From a virus: a stretch of DNA of 25,161 nt. The notes below the pieces were generated by a model. The model was not told the origin of the DNA, made no database searches, and saw nothing but the letters and a program-made list of their open reading frames with translations. Shown here piece by piece: positions 7,098 through 14,341 of this stretch (position 1 is its first letter; the number at the start of each line of letters is the position of its first letter). A program made the translations under genes and the position numbers. The DNA lies in IMG/VR virus record IMGVR_UViG_3300009703_002114, positions 1 to 25,161 of that record; one strand, given 5' to 3'.

Positions 7098-7320
7098 TTA
7101 CTTTCTTCTCTAATTCTTCTATCCTTTTCATAATTGAAGGGTAGTCTGCTTCAAATTTAGATTGTTTTTTAGCTAATTCTATATCGTATTTATTCGACAA
7201 ATACTCCATAAATGAATCTAATTTGAATTGAAACCAAATACCGAAAGTAGTAGTTTGAAACCATTTATAAAAAGAAGAACCTATGACACTCTTTAACAAT
7301 AATATAAGTAAAGAATACAT
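7084..7320 (-). CDS. 78-aa membrane-anchored protein with coiled coil
   Basis: A hydrophobic N-terminus 'MYSLLILLLKSVIG' precedes an aromatic segment and a charged C-terminal helix 'SIMKRIEELEKKVNEKS' with coiled-coil character. It sits 1 nt after the lipase gene and overlaps the ATP-grasp gene, so it is part of that transcript. No family is recognised. Confidence 0.6.
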   Translation of the reverse strand: MYSLLILLLKSVIGSSFYKWFQTTTFGIWFQFKLDSFMEYLSNKYDIELAKKQSKFEADYPSIMKRIEELEKKVNEKS

Positions 7321-7321
7321 T

Positions 7322-8092
7322 TTACTGATTGACTTCTAAATCATTTTCTAAATGAGTTATATAATCATTTATATTGTGATCGGCTATTATATCTAATCTT
7401 CCTTTTACAATAGTTGAAAGTAAAGACCAACCTTTATCTCTAATTCTTTCTGTAGACCAACGACCAAGGTTAGTTACTTCTCCTGTTGATTTAATATAAT
7501 AACATTGACCATTGTGCCTCCATCTTAACCATGAAGGTACACATGGTACTACATCATTATTATTTACAAATCTTTGATGATTTAAGTTAGTATCACACCA
7601 TTTACTGAATAATGAACCACCTGCTCTAGGTGAACCAAATGTGAATAAAGTATCTATATCATGTCCGTCTTTGTATTCTAATCTCTGAGCTAGAATAGTT
7701 GCCATAGCACCACCAAGTGAATGACCACATGCCCATATAGATTTATTCTTTGCTATTTTATCTAATAAAAGTTCTACAGGGTCATAGACTTTATCAACTT
7801 CTTCTTTAAATCCTTGGTGAATTTTGTTACCTGTTACTGAATCTGCTTTGAATATTTCTAGGTCAGCATACACATCATTCATTTCAGATGGCTCTGTACC
7901 TCTACAAGCAATAGCAACATCATATTTACTTGAGAATACATAAGTTTGTGCTCCTTCAACATCAAATAAAACTGTTTTTGTGAATCCTAGTTTCTTTGCT
8001 GCAGGTCTTGCTTCTTGTAAATCTGTATACGCTATACTTGATAACTTTGCGAATAAAACTCTTTTTTGTTTACTAGATAAGTCATTGATCAC
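7322..8092 (-). CDS. Class 3 lipase (alpha/beta hydrolase)
   Basis: 256 aa. The nucleophile elbow 'ACGHSLGGAMA' places the catalytic Ser at 125. The oxyanion-side motif 'IACRGTEP' is near 61-68, the probable acid Asp180 is in 'NNNDVVPCVP', and the probable His239 is in 'ADHNINDYITHL', matching the D-H-x-x-x-x-Y end of fungal-type class 3 lipases. No signal peptide is visible, so it would act inside the cell, for example on host membrane lipids or at lysis; that is inference. Such lipases recur in marine T4-like phages. Its ATG overlaps the regA stop by one base (TAATG-like), so it is read from the replication operon. Confidence 0.9.
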   Translation of the reverse strand: MINDLSSKQKRVLFAKLSSIAYTDLQEARPAAKKLGFTKTVLFDVEGAQTYVFSSKYDVAIACRGTEPSEMNDVYADLEIFKADSVTGNKIHQGFKEEVDKVYDPVELLLDKIAKNKSIWACGHSLGGAMATILAQRLEYKDGHDIDTLFTFGSPRAGGSLFSKWCDTNLNHQRFVNNNDVVPCVPSWLRWRHNGQCYYIKSTGEVTNLGRWSTERIRDKGWSLLSTIVKGRLDIIADHNINDYITHLENDLEVNQ

Positions 8093-8490
8093 TATTTGGC
8101 AACTCCGATATTGTATTTAGCTACCAATTTCCAATCATTCTTTTCTTTATGAGGTAATACTTTAATTTGACTCATTGGTGCTAATGGTGTGGACGCTTGT
8201 TCAGTATGAACAATTTTTAAAAGACTCCATTCTTCTAACAATCTTGCAATAGCGTTTCTTCTAGCTATGTCATTTTCTGTTATAGATGAATCTTTACCAT
8301 CTAATGCAAACAATTCTTTAAAGTGTACCAAATAGTACTTACTTCTTTTGTGTAATATATGACATGACTGATAGAGAGTTCTATCTTTCCTTGATGCCAC
8401 ACCAATCCTTGTTAATGTTTCTCTGATTTTTAGAAAATCATCATTTTCTTTAAATGATATTTCTAACATATTGTCTATGTCATAACTCAT
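8092..8490 (-). CDS. regA: RegA translational repressor
   Basis: 132 aa (T4 RegA 122). 'FLKIRETLTRIGVASRKDRT', 'LYQSCHILHKRSKYYLVHFK' and 'LFALDGKDSSITENDIARRN' are close to the T4 family, as is the end 'DWKLVAKYNIG'. RegA binds start regions of early phage mRNAs, including those of genes 44 and 45 in T4, and blocks ribosome loading. The start at 8490 has GGAG five bases upstream and overlaps the gp62 stop as ATGA; the T4-like start would be Met8, which lacks a ribosome site. It directly follows gp62, as in T4. Confidence 0.95.
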   Translation of the reverse strand: MSYDIDNMLEISFKENDDFLKIRETLTRIGVASRKDRTLYQSCHILHKRSKYYLVHFKELFALDGKDSSITENDIARRNAIARLLEEWSLLKIVHTEQASTPLAPMSQIKVLPHKEKNDWKLVAKYNIGVAK

Positions 8491-8861
8491 TTCACTCCAC
8501 CCTTGTTCATTCTTGCTTTAAGAACCCCGATTTCTCTTTTACTCAAAATAGTTAAATATTCTTCTGCCTTTCCTCGGGATACTAAATAGTATTCCATAAC
8601 GATTTTCAAATCGTCTGCTAAGTCAGGTTTACTCCATTTAGCAAACCTTTTTCTTTTTCTAATACTATTTAGTAAATAGTGATATTGTAACCTGTGCGAA
8701 ACATCAAATCTACTATTCATTTCATTCGCATAGAGTAGAGTATCTTGGTGGTATGATAATGAACGATTTACTAGAAAAGGAGCATACTCCTTCTCATTAA
8801 TCTCATTCATAATGTCTTTTTTAGTGTATGTAATTGAGTTTACAAAATCAAATGGGTTCAT
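8487..8861 (-). CDS. 62: Clamp loader small subunit (gp62-like)
   Basis: 124 aa, shorter than T4 gp62 (187) but similar to the short marine-phage forms. 'MNPFDFVNSITYTKKDIM', 'YAPFLVNRSLSYHQDTLLYA', 'NEMNSRFDVSHRLQYHYLLN' and 'SIRKRKRFAKW' are characteristic. gp62 with gp44 loads the gp45 sliding clamp for the phage polymerase. The link to regA is as in T4. Unusually, gp44 is not directly upstream but 5.5 kb away, separated by the 7-deazaguanine block. ATG 8861 overlaps the stop of the DUF6884-like gene as ATGA. Confidence 0.9.
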   Translation of the reverse strand: MNPFDFVNSITYTKKDIMNEINEKEYAPFLVNRSLSYHQDTLLYANEMNSRFDVSHRLQYHYLLNSIRKRKRFAKWSKPDLADDLKIVMEYYLVSRGKAEEYLTILSKREIGVLKARMNKGGVK

Positions 8862-9274
8862 ATCGGTAATACACCTCTTGGTTTATATTCGTGTACAAAT
8901 TTAAGTAGTTCAGAAAAATGATCACCGATACCTCTGTTTCTACCAATCAATTCAATAGTGTTATCAAAATAAGAATTCAATACATCACGATATAATTTAC
9001 CACCGTAAATGTATATTTCACCTGAGGGATACTTTTCAGGTAGTCCTATCTTAATCCATTGCTTCGAAGCTTCTTCGTTCATTTTAAATTCGTAATATGA
9101 TATGATATCAGAAGAATGTATTAGACCTAATTCTGCAGACATTATCCAAACATCTACAGTATCTAATAGATGTTCTTTACGAATTAATTTAAAAACTTTA
9201 CCTTGATAGATATCAATGGCTTTGTGAGTACCTGGTAACTTAGCTTGACAACACGAAACTACAAGTGTCTTCAT
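8858..9274 (-). CDS. DUF6884-like protein at the end of the 7-deazaguanine block
   Basis: 138 aa. It opens with a strand ending in 'VVSCCQAKLPGTHKAIDIYQ' and contains 'VWIMSAELGLIHSSDIISYY', fitting the DUF6884/YaaA-like pattern (S-C-x-x-K-L, A-x-D-x-Y, S-A-x-x-G-L). A C-terminal 'GRNRGIGDHFSELL' may bind nucleotide or phosphate. The function is not established. Placement after the phosphoribosyltransferase and DpdA-like genes suggests a part in making or tailoring the modified base, which is inference. Transcription is coupled on both sides (start directly after the upstream stop, ATGA overlap with gp62). Confidence 0.62.
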   Translation of the reverse strand: MKTLVVSCCQAKLPGTHKAIDIYQGKVFKLIRKEHLLDTVDVWIMSAELGLIHSSDIISYYEFKMNEEASKQWIKIGLPEKYPSGEIYIYGGKLYRDVLNSYFDNTIELIGRNRGIGDHFSELLKFVHEYKPRGVLPI

Positions 9275-9715
9275 TTATCTTTCCCATGGAAAGACAATCC
9301 AATGTCCGTTGAGAGGATTACTATAAACAATATCTTTAGCATTTTCTTTACCAAACAAACAGTAACCATATACTTCTGGCATTGCTGATGGTCTAGTTCT
9401 ATTCCTTTTTACAAATTCAATTACATTATTCATAGTATAACCTGTGTCGTAAATATCGTCAACAACTAATATCTTTTGAACTTCATCAAAAGTTTTTGTA
9501 GTAGCATTATGCATCCAATAAGGTTTTTTATCTTTACCATCTCTGGTTTGAAATCCTACAATAGACATTGGTACATTTCTAATATTAGATACATGAACAG
9601 CCATTGGTAAACTACCTCGATAGATACCTACAACATGGTCAAACTTTAACCAATCGATACCTTTCATATCTTTTTCGTAATCAGACCAAGTGTATTGATG
9701 TTTATTATTATACAT
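9275..9715 (-). CDS. Gpt-like purine phosphoribosyltransferase
   Basis: 146 aa, close to E. coli Gpt (152). The PRPP-binding motif 'ILVVDDIYDTGYT' lies at 82-94, an 'YRGSLPMAVHVSN' loop near 32-44, and the C-terminal 'WIVFPWER' matches the W-x-x-F-P-W-E end of xanthine-guanine phosphoribosyltransferases. The reaction would be base plus PRPP to give the 5'-monophosphate. Lying between the DpdA-like and DUF6884-like genes, it may salvage the guanine released when DpdA swaps the base in DNA, or charge a modified base; that is inference. It overlaps the dpdA-like stop by 8 nt. Confidence 0.85.
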   Translation of the reverse strand: MYNNKHQYTWSDYEKDMKGIDWLKFDHVVGIYRGSLPMAVHVSNIRNVPMSIVGFQTRDGKDKKPYWMHNATTKTFDEVQKILVVDDIYDTGYTMNNVIEFVKRNRTRPSAMPEVYGYCLFGKENAKDIVYSNPLNGHWIVFPWER

Positions 9716-11000
9716 CTAAAACTCCTGGCCAATGTTCAGGTACTTTCTCTGGAGCTCTTTGTCTTGATAACCAATTATTAGTAAATTCATCATAGGAAGT
9801 AATAGAACCGAGACCTGTTGTATCTACAGGATTATTAATTCTTCTATCCAACTCAATCATAAAATTACCAATAGTATTTGTGACCCATAACCATGGTGTT
9901 AAATATCTACCATGTATTGCTGAATCATGGTCTTTCCAAAATCTTCTATCACCATTTACATTTTCTACTGACCATTTAGTTGAATCATTTATTAATTGCA
10001 TTGGTTCAGTAATACCAAAATCATTTAATGTTTCTCTGTCATATTCAAATAGTTCATTGATAACAGGAAGTAATTGGTCTGAATGAATTTGAGATAATCC
10101 TTTCTTTGACCTATGAACAACATCTACATCAATATTAGTAAATTCTTTATTTCTATATCTTGAATAAAACCAAGATGAAGCGTGAGAAGATGAATCATAA
10201 GATAGATTCTCAATAAAACTAAAGTAATCAGGTGATAGATAGAACGGAGATAAAGCTTCGTGATTACCAACACCCAATAAATGAACATTGTTTTTAATTA
10301 CATCAGGTATCTGATATTCTTTCATTGCATAAATCATTTCACATCTATGAGCGAATGAGTTACCATTACATAGTGAACTTGGAGCTACACCACATACAAA
10401 CATATCAATTTCATCATCGGATAGACCATTACATATCAATTCGATATATTCTCTGTATGTTTCTACTGATTGACCTTGTGATATTAACATCATCTTTGCT
10501 TTAGAGTCTTCTTGTTTGAATACTTCTATTTGTCTTTTAACATTAGCTAATGTTGCTGTAGCAGCTCGTTTGATATCACTTCTATCAAATCTTCTACCAA
10601 GTAATGATGCTTTCATAGAGTTACCACCAATAAGTGATAAATCAAACTCAATAGGTATTTCATCAAATATCATTGCAACATCACAATACTTTGCTTGATG
10701 ATGATATACTTTATCTTTTAACTCTGGTGTAATACCTTTTGATGTTCTTGCCATTTGTAGACCACCTGAGTCTGCAAACAAACGATGCCATGAGTCATTC
10801 ATTGTTTCTGTCATAGTCACACCATGTTTTCTTTCTTGATGTGCGTTGTATAGTAATGATAAATTTTGATTATCAAATCTATTGTCTAAATCAGTTATTT
10901 TCTGATTCATGTGTTTTATATAAGGTTCTGCGACTACAGGATTGTAATAGAGATCATCAATCCCCATAGTTAGACCTGAAACTACATATTCAAACTTCAT
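9708..11000 (-). CDS. dpdA: DpdA/TGT-like transglycosylase for 7-deazaguanine insertion
   Basis: 430 aa. TGT-superfamily landmarks: 'FADSGGLQMA' (Asp77, general-base position of D-S-G-G-F-Q), 'CDVAMIFDEIP' near 106-115, 'ISQGQS' near 173-178, 'HLLGVGN' near 241-247 and 'YDSSSHASSW' near 268-277, whose Asp is the likely nucleophile. The C-terminal zinc Cys3-His site of tRNA-guanine transglycosylases is not seen. This fits the DpdA group, which exchanges guanine in DNA for preQ0 rather than modifying tRNA. Neither phage tRNA in the window has a GUN anticodon, so they are not queuosine substrates. It lies between folE and gpt, overlapping folE as ATGA. The exact DpdA subgroup and target motif cannot be told here. 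Confidence 0.86.
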   Translation of the reverse strand: MKFEYVVSGLTMGIDDLYYNPVVAEPYIKHMNQKITDLDNRFDNQNLSLLYNAHQERKHGVTMTETMNDSWHRLFADSGGLQMARTSKGITPELKDKVYHHQAKYCDVAMIFDEIPIEFDLSLIGGNSMKASLLGRRFDRSDIKRAATATLANVKRQIEVFKQEDSKAKMMLISQGQSVETYREYIELICNGLSDDEIDMFVCGVAPSSLCNGNSFAHRCEMIYAMKEYQIPDVIKNNVHLLGVGNHEALSPFYLSPDYFSFIENLSYDSSSHASSWFYSRYRNKEFTNIDVDVVHRSKKGLSQIHSDQLLPVINELFEYDRETLNDFGITEPMQLINDSTKWSVENVNGDRRFWKDHDSAIHGRYLTPWLWVTNTIGNFMIELDRRINNPVDTTGLGSITSYDEFTNNWLSRQRAPEKVPEHWPGVLDV

Positions 11001-11656
11001 GATTGTAATGCTAACTTCATAAATTCTGATCTTACAGAATGTTTGTGAAAGAAATAACCACCTAACTTAGATGTAGTCATACCAGAGTTTTGATCTCCAA
11101 TCCCTCTAGACTTTACACAAAGATGTTCTGCTTGTACAAGAACAGCAATATTATCAGTACCCAAAATATATTCTAGTGCATAGAAAATTTGTTCTGTCAT
11201 TCTTTCTTGAACTTGAGGTCTTCTTGCAAAGAAGTTTACAATTCTATTCAATTTAGAAAGACCCACTACATTTTCATTTGGTATATAAGCAACTTGTGCC
11301 ATACCATTAAAGTTGACTAAATGATGTTCACATAATGAGTGGAATGTAATATCCTTTTGTATAATCATTTGGTCATAACCCATTTTGTTTTCAAATACTG
11401 ATACTTTTGGAAATCGATTATATGATAATCCTGAACATAATTCAGAAACATACATCTTTGCAACTCTATCAGCTGTACCAGCTATTGAATCATCTTCTCT
11501 ATCTAGACCCAATACATCAACAACAATCTCCATGTTATCTCTAATTAGTTCTATCTTCTCCTCGTCTGATAAAGAAGTTTCAGTAATAGGTGTTTCAACA
11601 CCTTTATTGACTAGATATTTAGCAACCTCTAGTCCAAGTTTTCTATCTGTTTTCAT
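10997..11656 (-). CDS. folE: GTP cyclohydrolase I
   Basis: 219 aa, the usual FolE length. The zinc and catalytic residues are present: 'SLCEHHLVNFNG' (C109, H111, H112), 'VVGLSKLNRIVNFFARRPQV' near 130-149 and C180 in 'AEHLCVKSRGI'. FolE turns GTP into dihydroneopterin triphosphate, the first step toward preQ0 and also folate. With queD, queE and queC in the same run it supplies the deazaguanine pathway. The start at 11656 has a GGAG site. The 49-nt gap upstream carries a small hairpin (ATGTG/CACAT) and an AT-rich stretch but no promoter I would trust. Confidence 0.96.
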   Translation of the reverse strand: MKTDRKLGLEVAKYLVNKGVETPITETSLSDEEKIELIRDNMEIVVDVLGLDREDDSIAGTADRVAKMYVSELCSGLSYNRFPKVSVFENKMGYDQMIIQKDITFHSLCEHHLVNFNGMAQVAYIPNENVVGLSKLNRIVNFFARRPQVQERMTEQIFYALEYILGTDNIAVLVQAEHLCVKSRGIGDQNSGMTTSKLGGYFFHKHSVRSEFMKLALQS

Positions 11657-11705
11657 TTTTTCTCCATTTTTTCATGTGGTTTTGTCACATATAATATAAT
11701 GAACC

Positions 11706-12371
11706 CTAACCGAAATAGTAAGGGTTCTCTTTAGTTTCAAACCTTTTCATAGGTTGTAACTCACTTCTTTGTAAATCCATAAGATACAGAACACCTGCTT
11801 CTGTTTCTTCTGAATTTTCAAATTCTGTTGATGAAAGATTTAAATCTTCATCAAAATACAAAGGACTTATTTCATTTCTGAATAAAGTCAATGCATGATT
11901 TCTATCTTCGTATCTAGCACAACTAAATGTACCGTCAACATCATCTAGTTCATTACCTAACAACAAGTGTCTATGTAATAATTCTGTATCCCAATCTAGT
12001 TTTCCGTAATCAGTTCTCCATTCTTGAACTTGATAATCTTTTATAATACCATTGTGCCATAATAAATCACTATTGATATTTGATGGGTGTGTTTTTGTAT
12101 TTTCTGTCGTTGGTGCTTGTACATGACCTAAATAGTATGTTTTAAAATGTTGAGGATTATCTTCTGTAAATCCTGTAACTTTATCTGTAAACAAACCTTC
12201 ATTTTGATATGTCAAGATATGTTTTACATGAGCTTCATTATTATAATTGTAGGCAGTATATCTACTCACTACAAACATAGATGTTGAATGAGAATATTTA
12301 CCTCTATACTGATTCAAATCTGCTAGTTCTAAGAATTTTTCTTTATCACTACTTCCAAATATTGCACACAT
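11706..12371 (-). CDS. Class II glutamine amidotransferase next to QueC
   Basis: 221 aa when started at ATG 12371, which makes 'MCAIFG' the N-terminus. After Met removal Cys2 becomes the Ntn nucleophile, so the longer upstream start is rejected. Other class II features: 'NQYRGKYSHSTS' near 20-31, 'GHVQAPT' near 84, 'LLWHNGIIKDYQ' near 103-114 and 'WDTELLHRHLL' near 124. The domain frees ammonia from glutamine for a partner. Its ATG overlaps the queC stop (TAATG). In archaea and some phages a Gat-QueC pair or fusion converts preQ0 to the archaeosine-type base G+, so this may do the same in DNA. No synthetase domain is attached. Confidence 0.85.
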   Translation of the reverse strand: MCAIFGSSDKEKFLELADLNQYRGKYSHSTSMFVVSRYTAYNYNNEAHVKHILTYQNEGLFTDKVTGFTEDNPQHFKTYYLGHVQAPTTENTKTHPSNINSDLLWHNGIIKDYQVQEWRTDYGKLDWDTELLHRHLLLGNELDDVDGTFSCARYEDRNHALTLFRNEISPLYFDEDLNLSSTEFENSEETEAGVLYLMDLQRSELQPMKRFETKENPYYFG

Positions 12372-13072
12372 TATACTTTCCAATCTATATCTATATCATA
12401 AGGAATAGGGTCTTTACGACCTACCTTCATGAAGTTCATTATTCTTTCAGCACAAGAAGGACACTTACCACAAGATAATACACCTTGAGGATTATAACAA
12501 GTCAATGTATGTTTGAGTAAATCAAATTGTCCTAATTCAATTGCTACTTCTATTTCATCTGCTTTTGACATTTGACTAAAAGGAGCTTCTATCTCAACTT
12601 TATGTTGACGATTTTGTGAAGCTACATTATTCATTGTGTCTACAAACTTTTGTGTCGTGTCCCAATAACCATATTCATCATGAACTTGTAATCCTGTAAT
12701 TACTTTATTACAACCTTGTACTTCTGCATGACTCATTGCAATAGATAATAGTATCATATTTCTGAATGGTACATAAGTTACTGGTTGTGGGTCACCTAAC
12801 ACTTCTTTTATATTTGGCATGTCAACTTCTGTACCTGATATATTTGCTGACATTGGTTGAGCTATTGTACCCAATACTGATAAATCAAGTATCGTATGTT
12901 TTACTTCTAACTCTTTACATAAATCAGAAGCTTTCTCAATTTCTAATTTTTGTTTCTGATTATAATCAAATGTCACAGCTTGAACATTATCTTTACCATA
13001 CTTATCAACGCACATCATAGTAGCGACTGAACTGTCCAGACCACCACTTAATACTACTAATACTTTATCCAT
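12371..13072 (-). CDS. queC: 7-cyano-7-deazaguanine (preQ0) synthase
   Basis: 233 aa, full length. PP-loop 'SGGLDSS' at 9-15, 'VTYVPFRNMILLS' near 98-110 and the zinc cysteines C192, C201, C204 and C207 in 'TCYN' and 'SCGKCPSCAER' are all present. QueC converts 7-carboxy-7-deazaguanine with ammonia and ATP to preQ0. QueF, which would reduce preQ0 to preQ1 for queuosine, is not in the window. It overlaps queE by one base and the amidotransferase by the TAATG junction. Confidence 0.97.
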   Translation of the reverse strand: MDKVLVVLSGGLDSSVATMMCVDKYGKDNVQAVTFDYNQKQKLEIEKASDLCKELEVKHTILDLSVLGTIAQPMSANISGTEVDMPNIKEVLGDPQPVTYVPFRNMILLSIAMSHAEVQGCNKVITGLQVHDEYGYWDTTQKFVDTMNNVASQNRQHKVEIEAPFSQMSKADEIEVAIELGQFDLLKHTLTCYNPQGVLSCGKCPSCAERIMNFMKVGRKDPIPYDIDIDWKV

Positions 13073-13938
13073 TATGTTCCTATCTGATTACCAAAAATAT
13101 AACAATGTACTCTTGCAGATACATTATATCCTCTTTCCATTGTTTGAATTGTAATTTCTTTTGCGTTATCATCTTGAGATTCTTCTGTTGCACCAACAGG
13201 CATTATCCATATCGGATACATTACACCTGCGTCTCTGAATTTTATTATTGATTCTTCAATCTCATCCCATGAAGCATCTGAACCATTACAAACAAACTTT
13301 AGTTGTCCTACTTCTGATATATCATGATATTGTTTTACTATATCTGGACATACAGCATCTTGTTCACCACTTGTATTAAACATCTTCGGACTTACTGAAA
13401 AGAAGTATTCAACTTCACCACTCATACTCATTAAATGATTATGAAATACAGTTTCTATTGGTCTTGTTCCATTTGTTTCCCATGTAATATACTTAAATCT
13501 TTTACTAAACTTTTCACGACACAATCTTTCCATTTCTTCTAGAATTTTTACAGTTTTCTTTTGTGCAGCTTTCATTAATGGTTCACCACCTGTAAATGCT
13601 ATATGAGTATTTTCATCATACATTTGATTGAATAGTTTTAATGCAACTTCTTCTTCTGTTTCATTCTTTTGTATCTTTGCAAACTTCTTTGACCAAGAAT
13701 AAGATGAATCACAACCATACTTCCATACAGGTAAATCTTCTACATTCTTAACTTCAATAATATCAAAATCTTGATATGGTAATTTATATGTAGAAGGGTC
13801 TGTTGGGTCGTCTTGTCCAAAACCATTACATTCAAGATTACAACCAAAAAATCTTAACCAGGTTGTTGGTACACCTGTGTAGTGTCCTTCACCTTGAATA
13901 CTTTTAAAAATTTCCGAATACAGCACTATTTGCTCCAT
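13072..13938 (-). CDS. queE: 7-carboxy-7-deazaguanine synthase (radical SAM)
   Basis: About 288 aa from ATG 13938. A GTG at 13926 has a better ribosome site (GGAG, six bases) and may be the true start. 'YSEIFKSIQGEGHYTG' and 'PTTWLRFFGCNLECN' mark QueE, and 'IAFTGGEPLM' is the SAM-binding GGEP motif. It rearranges 6-carboxytetrahydropterin to CDG. The cluster cysteines are unusual: in place of the compact C-x14-C-x2-C of E. coli QueE there are C37 and C41, then C80 in 'KYGCDSSYSW' after a ~38-residue insertion (numbered from a Met four codons before 13938). It overlaps queD by about 35 nt and queC by 1 nt. Confidence 0.94.
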   Translation of the reverse strand: MEQIVLYSEIFKSIQGEGHYTGVPTTWLRFFGCNLECNGFGQDDPTDPSTYKLPYQDFDIIEVKNVEDLPVWKYGCDSSYSWSKKFAKIQKNETEEEVALKLFNQMYDENTHIAFTGGEPLMKAAQKKTVKILEEMERLCREKFSKRFKYITWETNGTRPIETVFHNHLMSMSGEVEYFFSVSPKMFNTSGEQDAVCPDIVKQYHDISEVGQLKFVCNGSDASWDEIEESIIKFRDAGVMYPIWIMPVGATEESQDDNAKEITIQTMERGYNVSARVHCYIFGNQIGT

Positions 13939-14341
13939 GTTCGAATACACGAACTGATTTTACAATAACTCTTTCACATTCATATCTTTCACGACAAAAC
14001 TCATATACTTCTTGAGCAAAAGCTTCACAACCAACATTAGACATTACTCTAAGATCAATAAGTCCTTCATTCTCTAACTCTACAAAAGACTTCATCATTG
14101 GATCATCTTCTGCTATTACTGTTGTGTGGTCAAAAGTATTTTTTAAATATTGTTTTAATACACCCAAGTCTCCGAAATCTATAACCCAATTTCTATCGTC
14201 TAAAGTTTCTGACTCGAATGTTATTTCAAAACCTAATGCATAACCATGAATTAGATTACAATGAGAGTTTGCTCTCCATTGTCTAAATGCACATGAATGA
14301 CCTGTCTCATTCCCGTATGTTTTTATTACTTGATACTTCAA
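13904..14341 (-). CDS. queD: 6-carboxytetrahydropterin synthase
   Basis: 145 aa. 'TGHSCAFRQWRANSHCNLIH' has zinc ligand His15, catalytic-position Cys28 and His32; 'NWVIDFGDL' and 'FDHTTVIAEDDP' complete the QueD/PTPS fold. The usual H-G-H is H-G-Y here (Tyr34 for the third zinc His), so metal binding may differ or use His27. QueD turns dihydroneopterin triphosphate into 6-carboxytetrahydropterin. The start is a TTG at 14341 overlapping the gp44 stop (TTGA); no ATG occurs before the zinc motif. This is the left boundary of the block inserted after gp44. Confidence 0.92.
   Translation of the reverse strand: MKYQVIKTYGNETGHSCAFRQWRANSHCNLIHGYALGFEITFESETLDDRNWVIDFGDLGVLKQYLKNTFDHTTVIAEDDPMMKSFVELENEGLIDLRVMSNVGCEAFAQEVYEFCRERYECERVIVKSVRVFEHGANSAVFGNF

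Noticed and set aside
11657-11705. A preQ1 riboswitch or promoter in the gap before folE.
   Set aside because: Only a 5-bp hairpin and AT-rich sequence are visible; no preQ1 aptamer pattern and no convincing -35/-10 pair.
8858-14341. Queuosine modification of tRNA as the purpose of the que genes.
   Set aside because: No QueF, QueA or QueG is seen, the transglycosylase lacks the zinc site of tRNA enzymes, and the phage tRNAs here have no GUN anticodon.
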